Shown here: piece after piece, positions 1-6,615 of the stretch
Layout of the letters: each line of letters starts with the position of its first letter
How positions within the stretch are numbered: position 1 is the stretch's first letter
From: Planctomycetota bacterium
GTDB lineage: Bacteria; Planctomycetota; Brocadiia; SM23-32
Reading direction: 5' to 3'
DNA length: 6,631 nucleotides
Assembly: GCA_018400625.1 (NCBI GenBank)
Contig: JAGYMJ010000436.1
Coordinates: 1-6,631 of the forward strand
Translations under genes and position numbers: made by a program
Notes under the pieces: generated by a model
What the model was told of the DNA's origin: nothing
Database searches by the model: none
What the model saw: only the letters and a program-made list of their open reading frames with translations

Positions 1-2
1 CC

Positions 3-1610
3 GCCGCAGGCGCCCGGGAATCGGTAGAAAAACTGATGCAATTCCAGCCCCGGACAGCCGAACTTATCAACGGGGATGTTGTTGAAGTCTCCCAACTCCA
101 AAAAAATGACCGGATCAGGCTGCGCCCCGGGGACAGGGTGCCGGTGGACGGCAGAATCGTTCGCGGGGAAACGGCAATCAACGAAGCCACGATTACGGGA
201 GAATCGCTTCCGGCGGATAAAATGCAGGGAGATGAGGTGTTCGCCGGCACCCATAACCTGACAGGCGCTCTTGAAGTCGAGGTTCTGAGCACCGGCGAAG
301 ATACCACGCTGGGTAAGGTTAAGCGATTGATACTCGAGGCCGAGGGCACTAAAACACGGCTTATGCAAATAATTGACCGTTATGCACAGTGGTACACACC
401 TGTCATTTTAATGCTGGCGGCGATTGTCGGTGTTTTTACACGAGACCCCCACCGTGTCATAACGGTACTGGTCATCGCCTGCCCGTGCGCCTTTGTTCTC
501 GCTACACCTACAGCAATGGTCGCCGGTTTAACGGCGGCCGCCAGGCTGGGCATACTTATTAAAAATGTGACGCATCTGGAACTCGCCGGCGACCTGACCG
601 CCATCGTGTTTGATAAAACAGGAACACTCACGACGGGTGAATTGACCGTGACAAGCCTCAACCCCATCGATAGGGACAAAGGCACCGAATTGCTCCGCAC
701 TGCAGGCAGTTTAGAGCAAAATTCACGCCACCCCGTAGCTAAAGCCGTAACTTCCATTGCCAAAAAGGCCAACGTACAACTGCAGGAAGCCGATACATTG
801 GAGGAAGTGGCGGGGAAAGGCGTCAAAGGTACAGTCAACGGCCGGGAATTGCTGGTCGGACGCGCCAACTGGCTTAAAGAAGAAGGTATTAACATGACTC
901 AGGCGGAAACTCAGGAACATCTTGACGAAGTCTCCGGCATGAGCCTGCTTTATGTGGCGGCCGACGGACACTATCTGGGCTGGATAGGCCTGGAAGACAG
1001 AGCGCGTGAAGAGGCGCAGAAAGCCACATCTGAATTGAGAGGCCTGGGGATTGAACGCCTCACTATGCTTACAGGCGACCGGTGGAGTGTTGCGAAGAAA
1101 GTGGCCGCGGAACTGGGCTGCACGGATGTTCAGGCCGAGTGCTTACCGGAGCAGAAACTGCATCTGGTCGAAAACATGCAGAAAGAAGGGCATATCGTTG
1201 CGGTGGTCGGGGATGGTGTTAACGATGCACCGGCCTTAGCGGCCGGAAATCTGGGAATCGCAATGGGGGCCGCCGGCAGCGACGTCGCTATCGGCAGTGC
1301 ATCGATTGCGCTGCTCAACAATGACCTTGAACGATTACCGATGTTGATCACCTTGTCCCGCAAACTGAAATCTTTAATCACACAGAATCTGCTTATCGGC
1401 GGCGCTTTCGTCGTTGTCGGCTCGGGATTGGCCAGCCTGGGGTATTTCGGCCCGATCGCGGCCGCCGTGCTGCATAACATCAGTTCCTTCATCGTCATTT
1501 TCAACAGCGCGCGTCTCGTACGATTTGAAGAAGAAAGAACCAGAGCTGAAACGGCCAAAGCCGCGGCTGAAGCGGAAGCCGAATCAGCTCCACAACCAGC
1601 CCGTGTTTAA
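3..1610 (+). CDS. Heavy-metal-transporting P1B-type ATPase, 5'-partial
   Basis: This is an inner-membrane pump that uses ATP to move a transition-metal ion, normally outward. The frame stays open from base 3 through 11 codons before the first ATG at 36, and those codons read as normal family sequence, so the start lies outside the window; the N-terminal metal-binding region and first membrane helices are missing. Numbering from the ATG at 36: actuator TGES 54-57, membrane helix with the metal-site CPC 149-151, phosphorylation motif DKTGT 193-197 (D193 is the phospho-acceptor), nucleotide-binding HP 232-233, TGD 346-348, and hinge GDGVND 392-397. Two final helices span about 449-492. The last helix carries HNISS (480-484) instead of the MxxSS typical of copper pumps or the conserved Asp of ZntA-type zinc pumps; this recalls CtpC-like Mn/Zn pumps. 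The tail (about 497-524) is rich in Ala, Glu and Arg. The class is certain; the metal is not. Confidence 0.95.
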   Translation, partial: AAGARESVEKLMQFQPRTAELINGDVVEVSQLQKNDRIRLRPGDRVPVDGRIVRGETAINEATITGESLPADKMQGDEVFAGTHNLTGALEVEVLSTGEDTTLGKVKRLILEAEGTKTRLMQIIDRYAQWYTPVILMLAAIVGVFTRDPHRVITVLVIACPCAFVLATPTAMVAGLTAAARLGILIKNVTHLELAGDLTAIVFDKTGTLTTGELTVTSLNPIDRDKGTELLRTAGSLEQNSRHPVAKAVTSIAKKANVQLQEADTLEEVAGKGVKGTVNGRELLVGRANWLKEEGINMTQAETQEHLDEVSGMSLLYVAADGHYLGWIGLEDRAREEAQKATSELRGLGIERLTMLTGDRWSVAKKVAAELGCTDVQAECLPEQKLHLVENMQKEGHIVAVVGDGVNDAPALAAGNLGIAMGAAGSDVAIGSASIALLNNDLERLPMLITLSRKLKSLITQNLLIGGAFVVVGSGLASLGYFGPIAAAVLHNISSFIVIFNSARLVRFEEERTRAETAKAAAEAEAESAPQPARV

Positions 1611-1631
1611 TTATTTATCATGGATTAAAAT

Positions 1632-2888
1632 ATGCAACCGGTTATTCAAACGATTGAACTAACTAAAATTTATAAAGATTTCTGGGGCAGAGGGCATGTC
1701 AGAGCACTGGAAGGGCTTAATCTCGAAGTCCAACCCGGTGAAGTGTTTGGTTTGCTCGGCCCCAACGGTTCCGGAAAAACCACCACTGTTAAGCTTTTAC
1801 TCGGCCTTCTTTTCCCTACACGCGGCGTCGTACAGGTGTTCGGCAACTCACCCCGGGAAATCAATGTTAAGGAAAGAATGGGGTATATGCCCGAAGAATC
1901 GCATTTATACGACTACCTCAATGCCAGGGAAACCCTTGATTTTTTCGGCCGTCTGTTCGGACTCAACCGCACTGACAGAGACCAGAGAAGCGAAGCTTTG
2001 ATCGATATGGTTGGACTGGGACGCGCTCGCAACCGCCCCATCGGCGAGTTTTCAAAAGGTATGGCGCGTCGCATCGGCATTGCTCAGGCTTTAATCAACG
2101 ATCCCGATCTGTTGATCCTTGATGAGCCAACGACGGGTTTGGACCCCATAGGTACGAGGGAAATTAAGGATTTGATTGCCACATTAAAGGAACGCGGAAA
2201 AACAATTTTTCTTTGCAGTCATCTGCTTGCCGACGTCGAACAGGTCTGTGATCGCATCGCCATTCTTTATGGCGGCAAGATGAGAATCAGCGGTGACGTC
2301 AACGAACTGCTCGTTGAAGATAACACCATGCAGATACGTATGCCCGCCCTGCCACCGGAGGGGATTGCCTCTATAGAAAATTTGATCAGAAAATATGTTC
2401 AATCAGATCGGGATTTTGAAATTGCCCCTTCAGAACGCCGGCTGGAAGACTTTTTCCTGAGCGAAGTGAAAAAAGCAAAGAAAGAGCAGGTAAGCACCGC
2501 CGGTGCGGAAAGCGGCACCGGCGCCGCAAGCTTCCTGTCTCGTGAAGAAGAATCACCTGAAAAACTCATCGAAGACCTTACACAGGCCGGCAGACAGAAG
2601 ATAACGGAGCAGGAAGAAAAATCACGCCCCGTTCCCGTCGAAAAAGAGGGCAAAGAGGATAAAGAAGACAGAGAACTGATCGAACAGCTTTCTCAAAAAG
2701 CCCGTTATGATGAGAAAAACAGCACAGAAAAAGAGAAAGCGGAAACCAAAGAAGAAACATTGGCTGATGAAGATAAAAACGTGCGATACGACATGCTGGA
2801 AAATTTGCTCCGGAAGGATAAAGAAAAAGAGGAAAAGGAAAAGGAAGAGGAAGAGGCAAAAGATAATAAAGACGGAAAGTCAACATGA
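1632..2888 (+). CDS. ABC transporter ATP-binding protein with long charged C-terminal tail
   Basis: This is the cytoplasmic ATPase subunit of an ABC-2-type transporter. Visible motifs are Walker A GPNGSGKTT (43-51), ABC signature FSKGM (140-144), Walker B LLILDE (160-165) with D-loop Asp171, and the H-loop His197. The Q-loop position reads GYMPEE (84-89), so Glu replaces the usual Gln, as also occurs in other ABC-2 ATPases. The catalytic domain ends near residue 285; such proteins are usually about 240-320 residues, and this one has 418. A short Gly/Ala/Ser linker (about 288-300) leads into a Lys/Glu-rich tail with three degenerate repeats. The start is fixed by an in-frame TAA at 1626-1628, just behind an ATG at 1620; no clear Shine-Dalgarno sequence precedes ATG 1632. 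It lies 21 bases after the P1B ATPase, and its stop overlaps the permease start. The transported substrate is unknown. Confidence 0.95.
   Translation: MQPVIQTIELTKIYKDFWGRGHVRALEGLNLEVQPGEVFGLLGPNGSGKTTTVKLLLGLLFPTRGVVQVFGNSPREINVKERMGYMPEESHLYDYLNARETLDFFGRLFGLNRTDRDQRSEALIDMVGLGRARNRPIGEFSKGMARRIGIAQALINDPDLLILDEPTTGLDPIGTREIKDLIATLKERGKTIFLCSHLLADVEQVCDRIAILYGGKMRISGDVNELLVEDNTMQIRMPALPPEGIASIENLIRKYVQSDRDFEIAPSERRLEDFFLSEVKKAKKEQVSTAGAESGTGAASFLSREEESPEKLIEDLTQAGRQKITEQEEKSRPVPVEKEGKEDKEDRELIEQLSQKARYDEKNSTEKEKAETKEETLADEDKNVRYDMLENLLRKDKEKEEKEKEEEEAKDNKDGKST
2498..2523 (+). repeat. Perfect 9-bp GC-rich inverted repeat inside the ABC ATPase gene
   Basis: Bases 2498-2506 (cgccggtgc) and 2515-2523 (gcaccggcg) are exact reverse complements around the 8-base loop ggaaagcg. 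It encodes the Gly/Ala-rich linker between the ATPase domain and the charged tail. A smaller inverted repeat (gcaccg, c, cggtgc at 2494-2506) overlaps it. No T-run follows, so it is not an intrinsic terminator. It may be only a product of Gly/Ala codons, but its core resembles the hairpin at 4605-4637. Confidence 0.5.
2821..2856 (+). other. 36-base uninterrupted polypurine tract in the ABC ATPase tail
   Basis: Every base from 2821 to 2856 is A or G. It encodes alternating Lys and Glu near the protein's C-terminus and sits about 30 bases before the permease start. Repeated AAG/GAA/GAG units make slippage and length variation between strains plausible, which is inference. Confidence 0.8.
2874..2879 (+). 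promoter_or_regulatory. Ribosome binding site of the permease gene
   Basis: GGAAAG lies 5 bases before ATG 2885, inside the last codons of the ABC ATPase gene. Together with the ATGA overlap it supports ATG 2885 as the start and suggests that ribosomes finishing the ATPase re-initiate on the permease. Confidence 0.6.
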
Positions 2889-4588
2889 AAAAACTGAAAT
2901 CCACCATCAAAATACCGGCCCGCTTCCTTATCAGCCATAGCCCGGAAGTCCTGCTCGCTTTGTTTCTGGCTTTCATGCTGCCGCTGGTGATGATGGTATT
3001 TTCCCACCTCTATTACTGGATATTAGGCGCTTTTTCCGATACCGATACCTTTTTCGAACAAGTAATTGAGAACTACCCGGGGATTATTGCGGGCGCCTTG
3101 TGTGTTGTCGGCAGCGTTTTTTTGACAATTATCTTTATAAAAGAAAGGAATAGCCTTTGGGCCGTTGCACGCAAGATGATTCTCGAAGCATTGAATCGTA
3201 AAGCCGTTATAATTCTCTTGCTTTTCTTTGTGATTCTGATACCGTCGCTGCCCTTCATTCTCGAAACCGAGGGAAGTTTGAAAAGTCAGGTGCAGATAGT
3301 TTTGACCTACAGCCTGGCGCTGGCGGAAATTTTACTCGCCATTCTGGCAATATTTTTCTGTACCGTGTCGGTATGCAGTGAGATCAACAAAAAGCAGGTA
3401 TTCATAACCGATACCAAACCGATGAAACGCTGGCAGTTCCTTGCGGGTAAGCTGCTGGGCGTATCCATACTTTGCGGAGTCTTACTGTTCATCATGTCGG
3501 GGGCGGTTTATGGTATAGTAGGCTACATGGCACGGGACAGAGATTTTAGCGGGATGCCGGCCTGGGAGGGCCGGGAAAAGCTGAGAGACCTGCAAAGGGT
3601 CAGAGTTGAAGTGCTGGTCGCACGTCATACGGTTCGCCCCTCAATCCCCGGAGACGTTGAAGACATCGTTGAGCGCGAGCTGCAAAGGAGAAAAGAACGT
3701 GGTGATCTCACCTCCCTTGCAGAAGAAGCTGAGATCAGAACCCAACTCACCTCGGAAGTTAAACGTCGGCGCACAACGGCTCCGGCCGGAGGGCAGGTAA
3801 GGTTTACTTTTTCGGGGCTTGATCCCCATTCCAACAGAACGGTTTTTCTACGCGCCAAACCTCATATGACCAATCCGGAGGCACAGAATGAGGACGAAAG
3901 GTGCCCGGGCGTATGGTATTTCTTATATCCCACCGACGACGAGGCTGAAAATGAAGATCAGATGGCAATTATTGGTGAATTTCAGCAGACCCTTACAGCA
4001 GGCGCCTTCCAGGAGCTGCCCATTTCACCCGAAATAATAGACCCCAACGGTATTGTACGAGTAATCTTTGTTAATCTGAGGCGCGATACCGGCCTGACCT
4101 TCAACCCGGCAGACGGCATTGAAATCATGCAGAAAACCGGGGGGTTTGCGCCCAATTTTTATAGGTCGGTGCTTGTGATCTTCGCCCATATCATTTTACT
4201 TGCCGCGCTGTCGATAATGCTGGGAGCCATGTTCTCGTTTCCTGTAGCAAGCTTCTGCGTAGCTGCTATTTTGGTCATTGGATTACTGGGACCCTGGGTT
4301 GTTGAATATGCCTTTGAAAAGGGGATGCCTGATCCCGATTTGTCGGTTTTCGGTTATATTGGTTTTACGATTAAACGGTTTTTCTCCGCTGTCATGAGGT
4401 TCATCCTTGCCGTATTACCGCAATTCGGAAGGTTCAGCCCCATAGATAAAGTATCCAACGGAAGGTTGGTTAGCCTGTCCTATACGGCGAAAGCTTTTGC
4501 GGTAATGTGCTTCTTGCAAGGTACAGTTGCTATGTTATTGGCGTTCTATGCTTATTGGAAACGTGAATTGGCAAAAGTCATTGTATAA
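2885..4588 (+). CDS. ABC-2-type transporter permease with large extracytoplasmic insert
   Basis: This is the membrane subunit partnering the ABC ATPase just upstream. Hydrophobic segments lie at about 21-48, 65-86, 107-126, 135-163, 189-213, 425-450, 453-474 and 534-557. Residues 90-126 (a basic amphipathic stretch, then a helix) look like the usual ABC-2 permease N-terminus, so the first two helices are an addition. TKPMKRWQFLAGK (177-189), before the fifth segment, matches a cytoplasmic loop common in ABC-2 permeases. Residues about 214-424 are soluble: first charged and helical (Arg/Glu-rich, 228-296), then probably beta-rich (304-415). Positive loops at 87-106 and 165-182 put the N-terminus inside and this insert outside. 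It ends YWKRELAKV, typical of cytoplasmic tails of this family. The start overlaps the ATPase stop (ATGA). The family call is firm; the substrate is unknown, and a ninth helix around 485-512 is possible. Confidence 0.88.
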   Translation: MKKLKSTIKIPARFLISHSPEVLLALFLAFMLPLVMMVFSHLYYWILGAFSDTDTFFEQVIENYPGIIAGALCVVGSVFLTIIFIKERNSLWAVARKMILEALNRKAVIILLLFFVILIPSLPFILETEGSLKSQVQIVLTYSLALAEILLAILAIFFCTVSVCSEINKKQVFITDTKPMKRWQFLAGKLLGVSILCGVLLFIMSGAVYGIVGYMARDRDFSGMPAWEGREKLRDLQRVRVEVLVARHTVRPSIPGDVEDIVERELQRRKERGDLTSLAEEAEIRTQLTSEVKRRRTTAPAGGQVRFTFSGLDPHSNRTVFLRAKPHMTNPEAQNEDERCPGVWYFLYPTDDEAENEDQMAIIGEFQQTLTAGAFQELPISPEIIDPNGIVRVIFVNLRRDTGLTFNPADGIEIMQKTGGFAPNFYRSVLVIFAHIILLAALSIMLGAMFSFPVASFCVAAILVIGLLGPWVVEYAFEKGMPDPDLSVFGYIGFTIKRFFSAVMRFILAVLPQFGRFSPIDKVSNGRLVSLSYTAKAFAVMCFLQGTVAMLLAFYAYWKRELAKVIV

Positions 4589-4604
4589 AGGACACTGTTC
4601 GCAT

Positions 4605-4637
4605 AGCGCTCCCGGCGCGGAAAGCACCGGCAGCGCT
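4605..4637 (+). other. Imperfect hairpin in the gap after the permease gene
   Basis: Arms agcgct (4605-4610) and agcgct (4632-4637) pair, followed inward by a C-C mismatch, ccgg (4612-4615) with ccgg (4627-4630), a C-A mismatch and gc with gc, leaving loop ggaaa (4619-4623). It starts 17 bases after the permease stop. No T-run follows directly; a T-rich stretch begins only at about 4653. It could be an mRNA processing or stability element, a weak terminator, or a dispersed palindromic repeat. Confidence 0.45.
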
Positions 4638-4682
4638 TGGGGGATGAGATGGTTTTATTTTAATGCTTACTAAAAAATATCC

Positions 4683-4687
4683 GGAAG
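4683..4687 (+). promoter_or_regulatory. Probable ribosome binding site of the anchored-protein gene
   Basis: GGAAG lies only 3 bases before ATG 4691, closer than the usual 5-9. An in-frame TAA at 4661-4663 with no ATG after it rules out a longer ATG start, and ATG 4691 gives a sensible N-terminal membrane anchor, so the start is retained. Confidence 0.4.
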
Positions 4688-4690
4688 ATT

Positions 4691-6481
4691 ATGACCACAA
4701 TTAAAAGGTATTTCATGTTGGGTTTCGCGCTTGCATTTATTGCTGTTGCAGGCATGATGGTGACCCCGCTTCATAAAGATCAGATACGCTACGATCTTAC
4801 CAGCAGTCCTGTGAGGGGGGTTAGCCCCGACATCGTACTGCTCACGACGGCTTTAGGGGCGTTTCGGGGCATAGTGATCAACGTGATATGGATCCGTATG
4901 GAGAGTTTGAAAGACGATGGAAAATTTTTCGAAATTGCCCAGCTCGCCGAATTAGCCTGTAAATTAGCACCAAGGTTTCCTAAAGTCTGGGATTTTAACG
5001 CCTGGAACATGGCATATAATGTCTCTGTACAGGTGCCGGACCACAGCGAACGCTGGCCGTGGATAAGAAGCGGCATTGAGCTTCTGAGAAATCAGGGGAT
5101 TCCCAACAATCCCGACGACCCTGAACTTTACTTCTCGCTCGGATGGATGTATAAACATAAAATCGGCGATACGCTCGATGACGCTCATTTCTGGTATAAG
5201 CAGAGTCTGGGCATGTTAATGCATGAAGTTTTGCAAGGAAGCGGATCGCGCGAAACACTTGAAGCACTGGGAGAAGCTCCTCAGAACCAGGATTCATTGC
5301 TGCAAGACAAAGATACACAAAAATTCTATAACAAACTGCTGGACAACGGCTTTGACCCGTTCCGGATGGGAGACAGGGGTTTAATGCGTTTCTTCGCTTA
5401 CCTTAGAGACCCTGACGCCGTCCCTGAAGGCGCCATGAAATTAATGGAGGACGAACAGAATGCCGAAATCGTCGCTGATATCTCTTTGTTCGCCAGAGCA
5501 CACAGGTTAAGAGAACAATTAAAACTTAATCCGGACATCATGATCGAGCTCATGGATGAATACGGTCCGCTGGACTGGCGCAACCCTTACTCTCATGCCC
5601 TGTATTGGGGCACACTCGGCCGGCGGGTTGCTGTTGCTTTTAAGAATCGTGCTTTCCGGCAAAGGATGCGGGCCAAGGGGATGAGCATGGAAGAAATCAT
5701 TCAAATGGACCCCTCCCAATGGGAAGTGCCGGAGGATTGGGTTTCTTATAGATACAGAGAGATAGATTACGACAGGATCATTTACAGCGCAATGCAGGGG
5801 ATCGTCGAACAGGGGAGATTACTCTTCGACAGCGCGGGAAGAGTCATGCCCATGATGGGCCCCGACTACAGGTTCACCGAGGCGATGATTGAACAGTATG
5901 AATTGGTATTAGCGGAATATGATGACGGCGAAGTCGCCCCCACCCGGGGGATCGAATCCGCCTACAGACATTTTTTGCGCAAGGTCACTCTTGAGTTCTT
6001 CTACATGGGCGCCATTTCCGACTCGCGTCGTTATTACGAAAAATTACAAGAAAGGTTCCCAAGCAGCAACAATCAAGTCCCCCATGAAGAATTTGTCACC
6101 GAAGAACTTCAAGAATATATCAGTGTTGCTTCGCCGGATGAAATGCGCCGGATGATAGGCGGTTTACTGCATCAGAGTTATTACAATCTGGGCGGCGATG
6201 CCGATGACCGTGCGGAAGCGCTCCATGCCAGAGCCAAACGGTATGCCCGACTCTGGAACGAAAAACTCAATCTCGATGAAGAGGAAAATAGACGGCGCTA
6301 TGTCGATTTCTCCCGGCTGAGAGAATCGGTTCTTCTTGATATTTTCTCGGGCAGAGCAGGCTTTCCGGAGGAATTTGTACATGTACTGCAGGAAAAACTG
6401 CCCTCCAACATTCTCCGGCAAGTTCAGGAAGCGGCGGAAAAAAGCGATGAAGAACTCGTTCCGATGCCGTTTGATGACTAA
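4691..6481 (+). CDS. Membrane-anchored TPR-like helical protein of unknown function
   Basis: I do not recognise a named family. A short basic start (KR at 5-6) and a hydrophobic helix (about 7-26) form a signal anchor with no lipobox or clear cleavage site, so the body should face outside the cytoplasmic membrane. A second moderately hydrophobic stretch (about 46-68, broken by Arg59) may lie on the membrane. The rest is helical and rich in aromatic and charged residues. Helix-pair segments resembling TPRs lie at about 78-112 (with AWNMAYN 104-110), 143-175, 422-456 and 494-526. The end is acidic. There are no catalytic motifs and no cysteine-rich or heme sites. It sits 102 bases after the ABC permease on the same strand, so it may be an accessory or scaffold subunit of that transporter, which is positional inference. 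An unrelated envelope-protein role is equally possible. The ORF itself is very secure; the function is not. Confidence 0.9.
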   Translation: MTTIKRYFMLGFALAFIAVAGMMVTPLHKDQIRYDLTSSPVRGVSPDIVLLTTALGAFRGIVINVIWIRMESLKDDGKFFEIAQLAELACKLAPRFPKVWDFNAWNMAYNVSVQVPDHSERWPWIRSGIELLRNQGIPNNPDDPELYFSLGWMYKHKIGDTLDDAHFWYKQSLGMLMHEVLQGSGSRETLEALGEAPQNQDSLLQDKDTQKFYNKLLDNGFDPFRMGDRGLMRFFAYLRDPDAVPEGAMKLMEDEQNAEIVADISLFARAHRLREQLKLNPDIMIELMDEYGPLDWRNPYSHALYWGTLGRRVAVAFKNRAFRQRMRAKGMSMEEIIQMDPSQWEVPEDWVSYRYREIDYDRIIYSAMQGIVEQGRLLFDSAGRVMPMMGPDYRFTEAMIEQYELVLAEYDDGEVAPTRGIESAYRHFLRKVTLEFFYMGAISDSRRYYEKLQERFPSSNNQVPHEEFVTEELQEYISVASPDEMRRMIGGLLHQSYYNLGGDADDRAEALHARAKRYARLWNEKLNLDEEENRRRYVDFSRLRESVLLDIFSGRAGFPEEFVHVLQEKLPSNILRQVQEAAEKSDEELVPMPFDD

Positions 6482-6495
6482 AATACCCCGTCACT

Positions 6496-6537
6496 GCAAA
6501 TTCAAACCACCCGGAACAGGCCCGCTGGTTGAATTGC
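6496..6537 (+). terminator. Long bulged hairpin after the last gene, possible terminator
   Basis: Bases 6496-6509 (gcaaattcaaacca) pair with 6526-6537 (tggttgaattgc) as a 12-bp stem with two single-A bulges on the left arm. Inside, cgg (6512-6514) can pair with ccg (6522-6524). It starts 14 bases after the stop codon, where a terminator would sit, but no T-run follows. It may instead be a 3'-end stabilising hairpin. Confidence 0.4.
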
Positions 6538-6540
6538 CGC

Positions 6541-6556
6541 AAGTCCTCAGTGAACC
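6541..6556 (+). repeat. Direct repeat, copy 1 (16 bases)
   Basis: aagtcctcagtgaacc matches the copy at 6616-6631 at 15 of 16 bases (t versus c at the eleventh base). The start-to-start distance is 75 bases. It begins four bases after the hairpin at 6496-6537. Confidence 0.6.
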
Positions 6557-6615
6557 CCGCAGCATCCATCCCCACCGTGCCTTGTGCCGGTGAAATGAAG
6601 ATCAAGTGCTAAGGA

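Noticed and set aside
240..299. Inverted repeat ttcgccgg / ccggcgaa in the metal ATPase gene
   Set aside because: It is eight bases separated by about 44, inside a well-conserved coding region, and is likely codon coincidence.
380..895. Antisense open frame of 171 codons within the metal ATPase gene
   Set aside because: It lies opposite a gene with every P-type ATPase motif, and its Ser/Pro/Ala-rich translation looks like a reverse-strand shadow.
1130..1558. Antisense open frame of 142 codons over the end of the metal ATPase gene
   Set aside because: It has no recognisable domain and is fully explained by the coding constraint of the + strand.
1620..1628. Alternative upstream start for the ABC ATPase at ATG 1620
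   Set aside because: It is in frame but reads only Met-Asp before a TAA at 1626-1628.
2578..3007. Antisense open frames rich in Phe, Ser and Leu opposite the ABC ATPase tail and the permease start
   Set aside because: Their hydrophobic look comes from reading the A/G-rich Lys/Glu tail backwards, which gives TTC/CTT codons.
4637..4680. Possible promoter in the T/A-rich stretch before 4691
   Set aside because: ttgggg (4637-4642) and tttaat (4658-4663) match the -35 and -10 boxes poorly and have a 15-base spacer, so no promoter can be supported.
6573..6592. Small inverted repeat caccg ... cggtg
   Set aside because: A 5-bp stem with a 10-base loop is expected by chance at this base composition.
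6267..6605. Antisense open frame of 112 codons at the right end
   Set aside because: Most of it overlaps the secure 4691-6481 gene, and it has no recognisable motif or ribosome binding site.
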